Below, piece by piece: positions 42,380-52,984 of a DNA stretch of 64,000 nucleotides. Numbering within the stretch: the stretch's first letter is position 1; every line of letters begins with the position of its first letter. The translations under genes and the position numbers were made by a program. The DNA lies in NCBI GenBank assembly GCA_030704615.1, contig CM060732.1, positions 7,628,001-7,692,000 of the forward strand, read 5' to 3'. Source of the stretch: Takakia lepidozioides. Taxonomy: Eukaryota > Streptophyta > Takakiopsida > Takakiales > Takakiaceae. The notes under the pieces are model-generated. The model did no database searches, was not told the DNA's origin, and saw only the letters and a list, made by a program, of their open reading frames with translations.

Positions 42380-42836
42380 ATCCGGGTCGAAACATGTAGG
42401 GCCTACACTTCCTGCCAGGAAGAATGTCCCGTTCTTTGCGAGGGGCGACTTCATGACAAGCCCGGTGAAGGACTACTCCCTTCCTAGTTATGCAGCTAAA
42501 CTCGCAAATACAGCGATTAGACGATGTGAGAATCCCAGTAAAGTAGAGCAGATTTTGGAGAGGGCTAGGGAGGACAGAAGGATAAGGAAAGAGTTGGCAA
42601 CAGCTGAGACAGGTAGACGGGTGCGAAAGTTCATATGTGATTCAGCGGATGATAGCGATGCAGACAGGGAGGACGACGAGCCAACGGAGGTGAGATGGTC
42701 GGTTCCGCAAGGTGAAGATGGGATTTTCGAAAGCCTGGCCAACGAGCAGTCCGCTGGAGATGAGAAAGGCAATGACGGGGTGGAGGCGAAGCAGACAGTC
42801 AAGGACATGACGAATAGTGATGATTTTCAAGATTAA
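42380..42836 (+). CDS. C-terminal acidic exon of the family (probably of gene C)
   Basis: An open frame reads GSGSKHVGPTLPARKNVPFF, MTSPVKDYSLPSYAAKLA, a basic helix (ILERAREDRRIRKELA), then an acidic stretch and VRWSVPQGEDGIFESLA before TAA at 42,834. The preceding exon of gene C ends at a GTGAGT donor (42,267) and this exon follows an AAG or CAG acceptor near 42,371-42,379, so it is probably its last exon; the phase does not fit cleanly. If independent, the first Met is at 42,366. The function of this tail is unknown. Confidence 0.5.
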
Positions 42837-42880
42837 TAAATTTTAATGAACTCTCTGTACATTTAAATTCTATTCCAGAG

Positions 42881-42888
42881 TATATAAA
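42881..42888 (+). promoter_or_regulatory. TATA box candidate
   Basis: TATATAAA, 47 bp upstream of the ATG at 42,935. A good match to a plant core promoter, but function is untested. Confidence 0.4.
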
Positions 42889-42934
42889 GGAAATTCTCCC
42901 CGTCCTTCATGTCCCCTCTACTCGGTTTGAGCAA

Positions 42935-43351
42935 TTGAAATTCGGGAATGAGCACAGAATTATAATGAGGCGTGAGGCCAAACAGAGAATTGTGAAAGGC
43001 AGAGTAGGCAAGTTCGTCGTAGAATCCGCGTCCGAGAGCGAGGGGGATGATGAGGACAGCTCAGCACCCAGGTGGACAGTTCCGGCTGGTGAGGATGGTA
43101 TTTTTGAGGGGAGGGCTTCTCAGAGTAACAGCGGTAGCGGCAGTGCAGGTTCGGAGGCAGGTGGAAGGCAGCCATCCTTGCATGAGGCGGGGATGCATCG
43201 GACAGTGATCGCGGATCCTCACCATAGCAAAGTCTCATTTGGATCCTTTTGTTGTACAGTTCTGAAACACTTAATGAAAATATTGACGATTTCAAAAATC
43301 ATTGTGTTCAGACTGCATGTCCGATTCCCTACATTTCTTCCGACAACCTAA
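42935..43351 (+). CDS. Duplicated acidic tail D of the family
   Basis: The 138-codon frame begins MKFGNEHRIIMRREAKQRIV and contains RVGKFVVESASESEGDDED and RWTVPAGEDGIFEG, parallel to RVRKFICDSADDSDADRED and RWSVPQGEDGIFES at 42,610-42,740. It is therefore a second copy of that exon's C-terminal half. Past about residue 90 the sequence looks non-coding. A TATA-like box precedes it. It could be an expressed small gene or a dead duplicate. Confidence 0.4.
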   Translation: MKFGNEHRIIMRREAKQRIVKGRVGKFVVESASESEGDDEDSSAPRWTVPAGEDGIFEGRASQSNSGSGSAGSEAGGRQPSLHEAGMHRTVIADPHHSKVSFGSFCCTVLKHLMKILTISKIIVFRLHVRFPTFLPTT

Positions 43352-43439
43352 ATGTATAATAAAAGCAGAAGAGACGCAAACTTAAGTAAAGAACCCTACA
43401 AGTAAATTATGCACACCAGCGAGCCTTCAAGCCATGAAA

Positions 43440-43760
43440 ACCCTGCCGTTTCTAACATTCCTATTAGGAATTTCTGCGTCGAAATAGCCCAGTGTGCGCC
43501 TTCATAATATGGGCCTTATAAAATTCCTGGAAGGAATTACTGCACCAAAATATCACGATGGAAGCCTTCAGCACAAGGCACTTCAGCACATTCCACTAGG
43601 GTATTTCGGCGCCGAAATAGCCCGCTCTGCGCCATAAAATACCGCAGTATATCACATTTTAAGAGGAGATTTCGGCGCCGAAATACCACTTTAGCACACT
43701 GCTCTTGGGAATTTCGGCGCCAAAATACCAAGGTCGGTGTTTTTAGGACAGCGGTGGTTT
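43440..43760. repeat. GGCGCC-palindrome repeat cluster
   Basis: Three perfect or near-perfect TTTCGGCGCCGAAA-type palindromes (about 43,605, 43,668, 43,709) and two decayed ones upstream (about 43,468, 43,530) are spaced 40-65 bp. Between them are diverged pieces such as AGCCC..CTGCGCC and AGCAC. The core matches the 96-bp and 53-bp arrays; the spacers do not. Confidence 0.8.
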
Positions 43761-44003
43761 TAGCACAATTTCTTCCCGTAATGTCGTGACACCTTCTCTG
43801 TCGAGCCCCTTCAAGCCCCACTCATTTTCGATCATCTGTGTGGGTAGCCGTTGCTGGCCAATGGGGGCACGTATTGCCGTTGCCCTAGAGAAGATCACCT
43901 GATAAGGTTTTCCGCATTGGGTTTTCTATGTTTGCATCTCCTTCTTTAAAAACAACAGTGATTACTTGTCCCTCTCCATTCCTGGTGGGCGCACACTTCC
44001 TCA

Positions 44004-44630
44004 ATGCCGCCCTGCGTAAGTGCATTCTGCATTCGACGGAGCGGGATTCGAGGATCGCGATTGCGTGAGCCGGTGATGGGAGACATTATGCTGGAGTTGG
44101 ATTTCACTGAAGGTACACGCAGGGTGACGAGTTTCCGAGCACTTCTGTGGGATTCTCTTTGGGTGAGGCCTGCCAGTGGACAACAGTGGATAATTGTTGT
44201 GCGAGATAGACCTGGAAGACGGAATGTTCGTCTCTTCATCATGAGATGTTGCTGCGGCGAGTTCTGGAGGTCTTACTACCATAACTATACTGCACCTCCA
44301 CAGTATTTGCTCCCGGATAGGGCTCTTGAGTTGCTCACTCACTCTTCTGGGCCAGGGAATATATTGTTGACACTAAGGGAGAATCGGAACAGGTTTGTCC
44401 TAGATGTTTGCGAATTTCACGACGTTGTGGAGGAGGTCCCAATAGGAGGCCTCCAATATCTGCATGTTTTCACGAACGTGACCTCTATAGATATCTTGTA
44501 TCTTTATGTTCGCCATCTTAATCCAGAAAACGGCAATGCGCAGTGGACAAGTACCGCACTACTCCTAATTCTGGACCTGTGGTTCGACGACTCAGTGGTT
44601 CGTGTTGTGAATGTCAACGCAGCAGCATAG
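44004..44630 (+). CDS. Orphan 208-residue protein
   Basis: A single undamaged frame in a window of broken genes. It is rich in Leu, Val, Arg and Cys, with segments PASGQQWIIVVRDRPGRR, RNVRLFIMRCCCGEFWRS and TSTALLLILDLWFDDSVV. The alternating hydrophobic pattern suggests a beta-rich fold; there is no signal peptide and no long membrane segment. No known family is recognised. AATAAA at 44,754 lies 125 bp past the stop and could serve polyadenylation. A cluster of GGCGCC palindromes lies just upstream. It may be an intact single-exon gene, or the product of an unrecognised mobile element. Confidence 0.5.
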   Translation: MPPCVSAFCIRRSGIRGSRLREPVMGDIMLELDFTEGTRRVTSFRALLWDSLWVRPASGQQWIIVVRDRPGRRNVRLFIMRCCCGEFWRSYYHNYTAPPQYLLPDRALELLTHSSGPGNILLTLRENRNRFVLDVCEFHDVVEEVPIGGLQYLHVFTNVTSIDILYLYVRHLNPENGNAQWTSTALLLILDLWFDDSVVRVVNVNAAA

Positions 44631-45074
44631 CACGGTAAGGATCATTGTGAAGGGTGATTGGAGGGCACAGGCTCCGAGATATGGTAGTTCCACAGGTTTC
44701 TTATGCCGCAGTGGTATTTCTGATGATGGAAGCTCGGAGTAGTCGCTGTACAAAATAAAAACTTGTGGTTGCCTGATGTTTTTATTTCGAGCGTCATATC
44801 AATGTGGGCTTGATGTTGAGTTGAATGGGGTTTGCAAGTTCAACTGTCGTCTGACCCTGATGAATGTTTACCTTTCAGCACAATGGCTTGTGAGGGGCTA
44901 CAATTTTGTGTCTCTTTCCTGTCCTGCACAATATTTTACAGTGGTGACGTGGAATAACGGCGCCGAAATACCTCATTCCGCATCCTGGACCAGGAGAAAT
45001 AGACCCTATTACCGAGGTAAGAGGACATAACACCGTCAATAAAGGCACGAAAAATTCCAATTCCGCGGATGCCC

Positions 45075-45122
45075 GCTCATGAGCTCATAGGCTCATAGGC
45101 TCATGGGCTCATGGGCTCATGA
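45075..45122. repeat. GCTCATAGG/GCTCATGGG minisatellite
   Basis: About five 10-bp units, GCTCATAGGC and GCTCATGGGC. Confidence 0.85.
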
Positions 45123-45234
45123 AATAGTAAACCTCTCCCGAACCTAACCTGGAAGTGGTTCGGCAAACAGGTCCGGGCGATTCGGTGACGTTCAGCAAAA
45201 CTTGCTCACTGCTCATGGATTTTTAGCCCCCCCC

Positions 45235-46161
45235 GATGCGAAAGGGCCCCGCATACGGAGGTACGAACTTCGGACTCACTTCCAGAGGTAGTCAAAAATT
45301 CTTGATGTTCAACCAGACCTCCGTGCCTGCCTAACTTCCTTCCGTTTCCGATTTGCCTGCCGTTCATACCGTTTCCTTGCTTTGACAATGTTATACTTTG
45401 CGAGCTCCAACAAACGCTCGCGTTTCTTCCAAGCACCGCTGCTGCCGCCTGTTCCTCACCGTCTTGGGCGCCCCAACTTGTCGGCACCAGAGGTGCTTTT
45501 CCATAGACCAATATGAAAGGGGAAACTCCCGTTGCGGAGTGTTCTATGTTATTATAACATAACTTTGCCGCATCCAAGTGCTCCACCCAGTCCGATTTGT
45601 CTGCCGACACATAATTCCGCAAGATCTGCTTCACCACGGAGTTCACTCTTTCCGTTTGGCCGTCCGTTGTAGGTCGGAAGGCCGTGCTCATCTTGAGCCA
45701 CGTCCTCATCTTCTTCCAAAGTGCCCTCCAAAATTTACTTGTAAACTTTGGATCGCGATCCGAGACAATATCCTTCGGGAGTCCATGATGCTTGAAGACG
45801 TAGACGAAGTAAAGTCGCCCCGTCTCCTATGCCGTTCCGTCTCCTTGGTGGGGATAAAATGGCCCATTTTATATAAATAGATAAATATTATTTGAAGTAA
45901 CCATGCCTAGATACATGACGCGTGATCACAATCCTCTGAGATTTCCACCACCACCATGATTGCATCGAATCCTTTTGACAGCGGCAAAGCAGTCATGAAA
46001 TCCATCGAGACACTTTCCCAAGACCCTTCTGGAATCCGCAAAGGTTGTAACAGCCCCGCTTGCCTTTTGTATTCGCTCCGGTTTTGCTGGCATGTGGTGC
46101 ATGTCTTGACATACTCCTCGGCCTCCTCCCTTAGTTTGGGCCAAAAATACTCTTTCTTCAA
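45235..46161 (-). pseudogene. Chromovirus integrase, left copy, truncated
   Basis: Zinc-finger cysteines CTTCQQNRSEYK and the start of the core VSMDFMTALPLSKGFDA in 46,161-45,907, then STAFRPTTDGQTERVNSVV with the catalytic Glu and AAKLCYNNIEHSATGVSPF in 45,709-45,206. The middle (second Asp, SDRDPKF) is readable in a third frame near 45,750. The copy ends where PPYAGPFRI would continue, so the C-terminal domain and chromodomain are gone. Confidence 0.85.
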
Positions 46162-46163
46162 GA

Positions 46164-46829
46164 GTGCCGCAGTGCGTTGGCTCTGCCGTGGCCTGCAAGC
46201 GGGCCATCATGGCATTCTCTCAAAAGACCATCTTTGAGCCCTCTTTTCGGCACGTAGAGGCGCTTTTGCTTGTACCGGAGCAATCCTTTATGCAAGAGGA
46301 ACTGCGACTTAACCCCCAGCCTCTAGTCCCGCAATATCAACTTTGCGAACTCATCCTTCCGATAGGCCTTCCGAATTTTCCACTGCAACTCCGTCTCGCC
46401 CTCGTACACCAACATGAGTTGCTACTTTCTACTCAGAGCATCGGCCACCACATTGTCTCGTCCCGGTTTGTACTGGATACCCACGTCGAACACTGCCAAA
46501 GTGTCTTGCCACCTAATTAGTTTTGGGGACAACTTAGGCTGTGTGGCAAAATACTTCACCGTGACATTGTCCGTGAACACCTTCACCAGTTTGGAACCAA
46601 CATAGTGGCGCCAAAGCTCAAGGCAATGCACCACCTCCATCATTTCTTTCTCATGCGTGGGCCACCGTCGCTCCACTTCATTCAATTTCTTACTTTCGTA
46701 AGCCACTGGACGTCCATCCTGCATCAGCACACCCCCAATGGCGAAGTCTGATGCATCCGTGTGAATTTCGAATGGACGGTCGAACTCCGGGATCTTCAAG
46801 ACTGGAGCTTCCGCCATCAGCTGCTTCAA
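46164..46829 (-). pseudogene. Chromovirus RNase H and integrase zinc-finger linker, left copy
   Basis: RNase H motifs IHTDASDFAIGGVLMQDGRP, ERRWPTHEKEMMEVVHCLEL, VFTDNVTVKYFATQPKLS and the end GRDNVVADALSRK are clear in 46,829-46,422. Downstream the linker toward the zinc finger is readable but shifted. Confidence 0.85.
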
Positions 46830-48033
46830 CTCGGCAAAAGCTTGGCCACAAAAATTATTTCATACCCATACCTTGGACTTACATAGAAGGTCTGACAGCG
46901 GCCCCGCGATCTTGACAAAATTTCTCACATACTTTCGGTAATAGGAGGCGAAAGAATCGCACTCCCGGGACCAAAGTCGGAGGTTCCCAGTCCAAGATCG
47001 CCCTCACCTTTCTATCATCCATTTTGATCCCATCCTATGTAATCGCATGCCCTAAGAACTCCACTTTTGTGACCCCGAATTCGCACTTTGAAGCTTTGGT
47101 ATACAGCTTCCCTTCCCGCAATTTCTGTAACACCCTTTTGAGGTGCTCCAGGTGCTCTTCCTTTGTTCTTGAGTACACCAAGATGTTGTCGATGTACACG
47201 ATCACAAAGTCATCCAATCACTCCTGAAAGAGGCAATTCATCAGGGTGCTAAAGGTTGCTAGCGCGTTGGTAAGCCCAAAAGGCATTACCAAAAATTTGT
47301 ACGAACCATACCTTGTCCCGCAAGCTGTCTTTTCCTCATCTCCTTCCGCTATCCGGATCTGGTGGTAACTTGAGCGTAAATCAATCCGGCTGAAATACTT
47401 TGCTCCTGCCAACCGATCAAAGAGGTCGTCGATCCTTGGCAAAGGGTACCGGTTTTTTATAGTCACCTTATTCAGAGCCCTGTAATTGACACACATCCGC
47501 AGCGTCTCATCCTTCTTATCTGAGAATACAACCGAGGCTCCGTAAGGTGATTTACTCGGCCGGATGTACCCCTTTGCCATTAGATCCTTCAGTTGGGCTT
47601 TCAGCTCGACCAACTCTCTGTGGCTCAACCGGTAGGGTGCCTTGGCAGGCGGCTCCGATCCCGACATCACCTCTATCTTGTGGCTAAGTCCTCTTCGCGG
47701 TGGCAAGCCGCTTGGTATATCCTCCGGCATCACATCCTGGTATTTCTCCAGGATCATGTTGATCCAATCTGGGCTCGGCTCCCTATCGACTTCTCCTTCC
47801 ACTTGTCTCACGTAAAGCAAAAACAGGGCTTGTGGGGCTCCTCCATGACCCACTCCTTTGCTGTCAGCAGGTTTATTCGCCCTCCCACTCAATTGGGCAT
47901 TTCCGACACCCGTAAAACTTCGCCACCATCCCCACACGGTAGCGTGACTATTCTCTTGCGGCCATCTATGACCGATCCGGATTTGCTCAAAAATGTCATC
48001 CCCAAAATGAGATCCACTCCATTGATCTCGCAA
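46830..48033 (-). pseudogene. Chromovirus reverse transcriptase, left copy
   Basis: [60 protein letters not shown] and [20 protein letters not shown] lie in 48,033-47,218. The catalytic [14 protein letters not shown] lies in 47,217-47,035, where the second Asp of YxDD is Asn, a lesion of the active site. A stop separates the two frames at 47,218. Confidence 0.88.
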
Positions 48034-48287
48034 ATGGTGAAGTTCTCACGTCCCTCCCAACTCCCCAGCTGAAGAGGAACATCGAACGCCACCCTCATCG
48101 CCAATTGCGGTTCTTCTTTGGCAGAACGTACTTCAATAGAAGCCCCCACATCACTTGTCGGGAGGCCCAGCTTCCGTGCCGTTGCCGGTGTCATGAAGGA
48201 GTGCGACGCTCCTGTGTCCAACAACAACGACACGTTAGTTCCGTAAATTATCCCGCACACGAACATTAGCTGATTCCCTTTACGCAA
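47889..48287 (-). pseudogene. Chromovirus aspartic protease, left copy
   Basis: A retropepsin with NVSLLLDTGASHSFMTPATA (Asp-Thr-Gly intact) and [15 protein letters not shown]. It overlaps the RT frame in another phase. Confidence 0.85.
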
Positions 48288-48415
48288 AGCTCATGTTTCC
48301 TGATACAACTCATAAGAGTAGTTGCCTACCTTGCAAGTCCTAGCGATCACCGCCTCCACCAAGCGGCTGATGGATTCTTTGGACAGCTCCGTGGTCGCCC
48401 GAGTCATGTTCAACT

Positions 48416-49485
48416 ATTGAGGTTTCAGGCACTTCTTGGCCATGTGCCCGGGCTCCCCGCAATTAAAGCACACCCCATCAAATGTCGTCTTCTGTCCGCC
48501 ATGAGCCGACGCACCTGATTTTTCTTTCGGAGCACCAGGTGCCACCTTGATGTGCGAGGGACCTCCCTTTGATTTCCATGCGCCATTGTCGCCGCGTGGC
48601 CTATCACACTTCTTTTCCGGTCGGAAGGAGTCACCCTCTCGCCGGACCTTCTTGTGGTTCAGCTCTGTACGGCCTGTCTTCTGCTTCTGCCTCTAGGGAC
48701 ATCCGAGAAGCATTCAGCCCTTTCAATTGCTTCATTCAAAGTCTTAGGTGGCCTCTCCAACTTCTGCCTGACCCACGGGGCCAGTCCCGCCACAAAGTTG
48801 AAGACCATTTCTGGTTCCGCCATATCTGCGACTTCGAGCAATAGCACATTGAAAGCCTGGACATATCCCCAAATGTCATCTGTTTGCTTCAAGTTCCTCA
48901 TCTTGTCCCGGGTGAGCCAGGACACGTTGAGGGGCACAAACTATCTTTTCATAAGTTCCTTGAACCTACTCCAGCTCAAGGTTTATGGGTTTGGCCCTTG
49001 GTCATGAAGGCGCTTCTGCCACCATTGTTGAGCATAGCCCCTTAAATAGGTGGGAGCCACTTCCACCCGATCCTCGTCACTCAACTTGGCCGCCCGGAAG
49101 TACTGCTCCAACTCCAAGACCCAGGTGTTGAGTGCCTTCCAATTTTGGACGAAGGTGTCGGGTTCCTTAGGCTTCACCTTAAACTTTGCCTTAGTGGAAG
49201 TGGCATTAGCCGCCCTCATCACGTCTTTCAACGTCCCGCCAAACTGCGCCAACAACCCTTCCCAAAAGGCTGCTGGCATGGGAGACATCTATTGGTCTGG
49301 CAGAGCCTCTGGGAAGTCCTTGGGCTCTGACTCTCCAGATCCTCCCGTTCTCGAGCGGCCTCGCTTTCAGAAGCATAAATCGCCTCTTCCATTTGCCGCT
49401 TCGGTGACACGTCGCCCCCACCGGGCTCACCAAGATCATCGTCTTTCGGTCAGTTCCGCTTTCGCTTTGTCTTGCCCGACCCCAT
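48416..49485 (-). pseudogene. Chromovirus gag with zinc knuckle, left copy
   Basis: Starts MGSGKTKRKRN at 49,485. The capsid motifs MPAAFWEGLLAQFGGTLKDV, KALNTWVLELEQYFRAAKLS, GYAQQWWQKRLHDQGP and LNVSWLTRDKMRNLKQTDDI are readable in two frames, ending in PPKTLNEAIERAECFSDVPR. A basic linker and a CFNCGEPGHMAKKC-like knuckle follow near 48,470 in shifted frame. Confidence 0.85.
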
Positions 49486-49526
49486 GGTGAGGCCGATCTC
49501 AAGGACGATCGCGTCCTAAACTCTAA

Positions 49527-49538
49527 GCTCTGATACCA
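49527..49538 (-). other. Primer-binding site (initiator Met tRNA), left copy
   Basis: On the minus strand TGGTATCAGAGC, the standard plant LTR-element site for initiator methionine tRNA, two bases inside the LTR end. Confidence 0.9.
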
Positions 49539-49540
49539 AG

Positions 49541-50240
49541 TGTCGCGCACCTCACTTTGGTAAGCTCCCCTTCAAGTCATAGTGACTCGCTTTGATGCGC
49601 GCGCCTAACTCCCAAATTGGCCGCCGGGCCAACTCGGAGCTTCGGCTGCTCACCAGGGCATAACGATCCCCCTCACACTCCCACACCACCCTCGACCTGT
49701 TGGGCTCAGTGGAAATTCCCTTTGGCAGATGGCATCCAGAACAGCTCCCCACACCTTGGTCGCTTTCTGGCCCGCACGCTTACTCACTAGTTTTTGGTCA
49801 CCAACGGGCTTGCACCGTTGTCGGGGTTACTACTCCCTATATATACTTCTGTGGGTGTCCACGGGGGTTCCACAAGTAGCCAAGTCCAAATCTGGTGCAC
49901 CACCACTTAGACCCTCGATTGTCCCTGTGTCGCGGTGAGTCTTGGCCCACCCACGCCCCCAATGGACCGTGGTGAGTCCCAAGACTCCCCACGACTCCCA
50001 CCACAAGGCCTCATGGTGAGCCACCCCCACTACGACTCCCTACGCTACCACCACCCCTCGTGGCCCCACCACCGCCACCGGTTTGAAGGGCTCCACCTAG
50101 TGAGTGCCTCCGCCTCCTCGAGTGCCTTCGGCACTCCAGGGTGCTTCAGCCCCCTTTCCTATTTGCTGCCACTGCCCCCACTACAGGGGCAACCCCTCTT
50201 GTGTCCCAACCCCCCGCCCTTAAGGCAAAGGACCGCGACA
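49541..50240 (-). repeat. Chromovirus LTR A (700 bp)
   Basis: In plus orientation it begins TGTCGCG and ends CGCGACA, a 7-bp terminal inverted repeat. It contains CTATATATACTTC at about 49,838, a TATA-like signal. It matches LTR B (51,129-51,862) over its whole length with many substitutions. Confidence 0.9.
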
Positions 50241-50303
50241 ATTTGGTCTCCTGTCAATAGGAGGCAACGAAGAAATCCATAAAAATCATCCGGGAGGGGG
50301 GGG

Positions 50304-51073
50304 ATGCAGTCGTTCAAAGTCTTGGGTGGCTTCTCCTCCAACTTCCGCCTGGCCCATGGGGCCAATCCCGCAAAATTGAAGACCACTTCTGGTTCTGCCA
50401 TGTCCGCGACTTCGAGCAACAACACATTGAAAGCCTGGACATATCCCCGAATGTCATCTGTTTGCTTCAAATTCCTCATCTTGTCCCGGGCGAGCCAGGA
50501 CGCGTTGAGGGGCACAAACTGTCTCTTCATCAATTCCTTGAACCCACTCCAGCTCAAGGTTTCCGGGCTTGGACCTCGGTTGTGAAGGCGTTTCTGCCAC
50601 CATTGTTGAGCATAGCCCCTCAAATAGGTGGGAGCCACTTCCACCCGATCCTCGTCACTCAACTTGGCCGCCCGGAAGTACTGCTCTAGCTCCAAGAGCC
50701 AGGTGTTGAGTGCCTTCCGATTTCGGACGCCCTCGAAGGTGCCGGGTTCCTTAGGCTTCATCTTAAACTTCGCCTTAGTGGAAGTGGCATTAGCCGCCTT
50801 CAACACGTCTTTCAATGTCCCGCCAAACTGCGCCAGCAACCCTTCCCAAAAGGCTGCCGGCATGGGGGGCATCTGTTGGTTTGTCGGAGCTCTCAAGGAT
50901 TCCTCAGGCTCCGACTCCTCAGATTCCTCCCGCTCTTGCGCGGCCTCATTTTCAGAAGCATGCATCGCTTCCTCAAACGGCCGCCTCGTCGGTGACACGT
51001 CGCCCCCATCGGGCTCACCAGGGTCATCATCTTTTGGGCCGTTCCGCTTTCGCTTTGGCTTGCCCGACCCCAT
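50304..51073 (-). pseudogene. Chromovirus gag, 5' part, of the rearranged second copy
   Basis: Starts MGSGKPKRKRNGPKDDDPGE at 51,073 and runs one open frame through MPAAFWEGLLAQFGGTLKDV and AFNVLLLEVADMAEPEVVF to EEKPPKTLND, where it breaks at a run of eight G (50,296-50,303). The missing continuation, beginning IERAECFSDVPRG, is found on the opposite strand at 53,793. Confidence 0.9.
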
Positions 51074-51114
51074 GATGAGGCCAATCCCAAGGACGATCGC
51101 GTACTGAACTCTAG

Positions 51115-51126
51115 GCTCTGATACCA
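51115..51126 (-). other. Primer-binding site, second chromovirus copy
   Basis: TGGTATCAGAGC on the minus strand, next to LTR B. Confidence 0.9.
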
Positions 51127-51128
51127 AG

Positions 51129-51862
51129 TCGCGCACCTCACCTCACTTCGGTAAGCTCCCCTTCAAGTCATAGTTACTCACTTTGATGCGCGCGCCTGAC
51201 TCCCAACCTGGCCGCTGGGCCAACTCGAAGCTTCGGCTGCTCACCGGGACATAACGGTCCCCCTTCGCTCTCCCGAAAGACCCTCCACCTATTTGGGCCT
51301 AGTGGAATTCCCTTTGGTAGATGGCAGTCCGGAACAGCTCCCCACTCTTTGGTCGCTTTCCGCTCGCTTGCTTACTCACTAGTTTTTGGACACCAACGGG
51401 CTTGCACCGTTCTCGGGGTTACTACTCCCCTATATATACTTCTGTAGCTGTCCGCGGGGGTTTCACAACCAACCATGCCATTTTATGGCGAACCACCACG
51501 AAGACCCTCGACCCCGGTGGTGAGTCGCGGTGAGTCTTGGCCCTCTCACGACCCCCCATTGGGCCGTGATGAGTCCCAAGACTCCCCACAACTCCCACCA
51601 CGAGGTCTCCACCCTATGTGAGTCCTATGCCACCCCCACTAAGACCCGCTAAGCTACCACCACCCCTTGTGGAGCCACCCCCACCGCAACCCGGTGTGCA
51701 GGGCTCCACCTAGTGAGCGCCTCCGCCTCCTTGAGTGCCTTGGACACTCAAGGGTGCTTCAGCCAGCCCCCCTACCTATCGCTGCCGCTGCCCCCACCAC
51801 AGGGGCAGCCCCTCATGTGTCCCGACCCCCCCCCCCCCCCCTCAAGGCAAAGGGCCGCGACA
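51129..51862 (-). repeat. Chromovirus LTR B (734 bp)
   Basis: Homologous to LTR A; its first two bases (TG) are lost at the primer-site end. It contains a C16 run (51,826-51,841) absent from LTR A and TATATATAC at about 51,431. Read in the sense direction it starts TGTCGCGGCCCTTTG, identical to 58,488-58,502. It is joined at 51,862 to a Tat RT sequence. Confidence 0.88.
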
Positions 51863-52067
51863 TTGTGTGAACTATAAAAAGATGAATGCTTGTACAAAGA
51901 AAGATCCCTTTCCCTTGCCATTTATAGAAGCTGTATTGGACATTGTGGTAGGCCATGAGATGTGCTCATTCATGGATGGCTTCAGTTATAACCAAGTGCA
52001 AGTGGCAGAATAAGACCAGGGAAAGACAGTTTTCATCACAGACTGGGGTGCTTATGCATACAAAGTC

Positions 52068-52976
52068 ATGTCTTTTGGACTTTGTAATGCACCAGCAACT
52101 TTTCAGAGTGTGATAAGTGAATCCTTCCATGAGTATTTGGATGATTTCATGCAAGTGTTCTTAGATGACTTCAGTGTGTACAGCTCTAAGAATGAGCACT
52201 TGCAGAAGTTGGAATTATGTTTGGCCAAATGCAGGATGAGAGGTCTTGGTCTGAATCCGGAAAAGTGTACTTTCTGTGTGAACTCAGGGGTACTACTGGG
52301 ACACATTGTGTGTAAGAAGGGACTGCTTGTGGATCCTAGAAAGACAGAGGCTATTAAAGTCTCACCACCACCAAGTAACGTTAAGGGTCTAAGGAGGTTC
52401 CTTGGACAAACTACTTATTATAGAAGGTTTGTCAGGCGGTATGCACAGATGGCAGCTCCATTGAGCAAGCTTTTGAAGAAGGATGCAGTGTTTGCATGGA
52501 CAGCTGAATGTCAACAGGCATTTGAGGCCCTTACATTGTCAGTAATAACTACACCTGTGCTGATTAACCCGCATTGGCATGTAGTATTTCATGTACACTG
52601 TGATGCCTCAGGAGAAGCATTGGGAGCTGTGTTAGCCCAAAATGTCACAGGAAACATAGATTCACCTGTGTACTATGCTAGCAGATTGTTGAACAGTGCT
52701 GAGATGAACTATAGCACTATTGAAAGATAAGCTTTGGCAATGATTTATGTAGTCAAGAAATTCAGGCATTACCTATTGGGAAGGAAGTTTATGTTTTATG
52801 TGGATCATCAGGCTTTGATTTATCTGGTGAACAAGCCTTTGATAAGTGGTAGGATAGCGAGATGGTTAATAATCTTGCACGAGTTTGAATTCGAAGTTGT
52901 TTACAAGCCTGGCCGTTTGCATCTTGTGGCAGATCACTTGTCACGCCTTCAACAGGAGAGTACCACCATGAAGTAA
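52068..52976 (+). pseudogene. Tat copy 2: RT end and RNase H
   Basis: FGLCNAPATFQSVISESFHE, VFLDDFSVYSSKNEH and HCDASGEALGAVLAQ are present. One in-frame TAA (52,728-52,730) interrupts STIER/ALAMIYVVKKF, and a second stop follows the deletion at 52,974. Confidence 0.88.
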
Positions 52977-52984
52977 ATAAAGTT

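Larger units (their letters stand above)
45227..50240 (-). mobile_element. Chromovirus (Ty3/gypsy), left copy, 3'-truncated
   Basis: On the minus strand it has a 5' LTR (50,240-49,541), a primer-binding site, gag from 49,485, then protease, RT, RNase H and integrase down to about 45,235, where the sequence breaks inside the integrase C-terminal region at a run of eight C. The chromodomain and 3' LTR are missing. The pieces are in shifted frames. It is closely related to the right copy (53,793-58,502). Confidence 0.9.
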
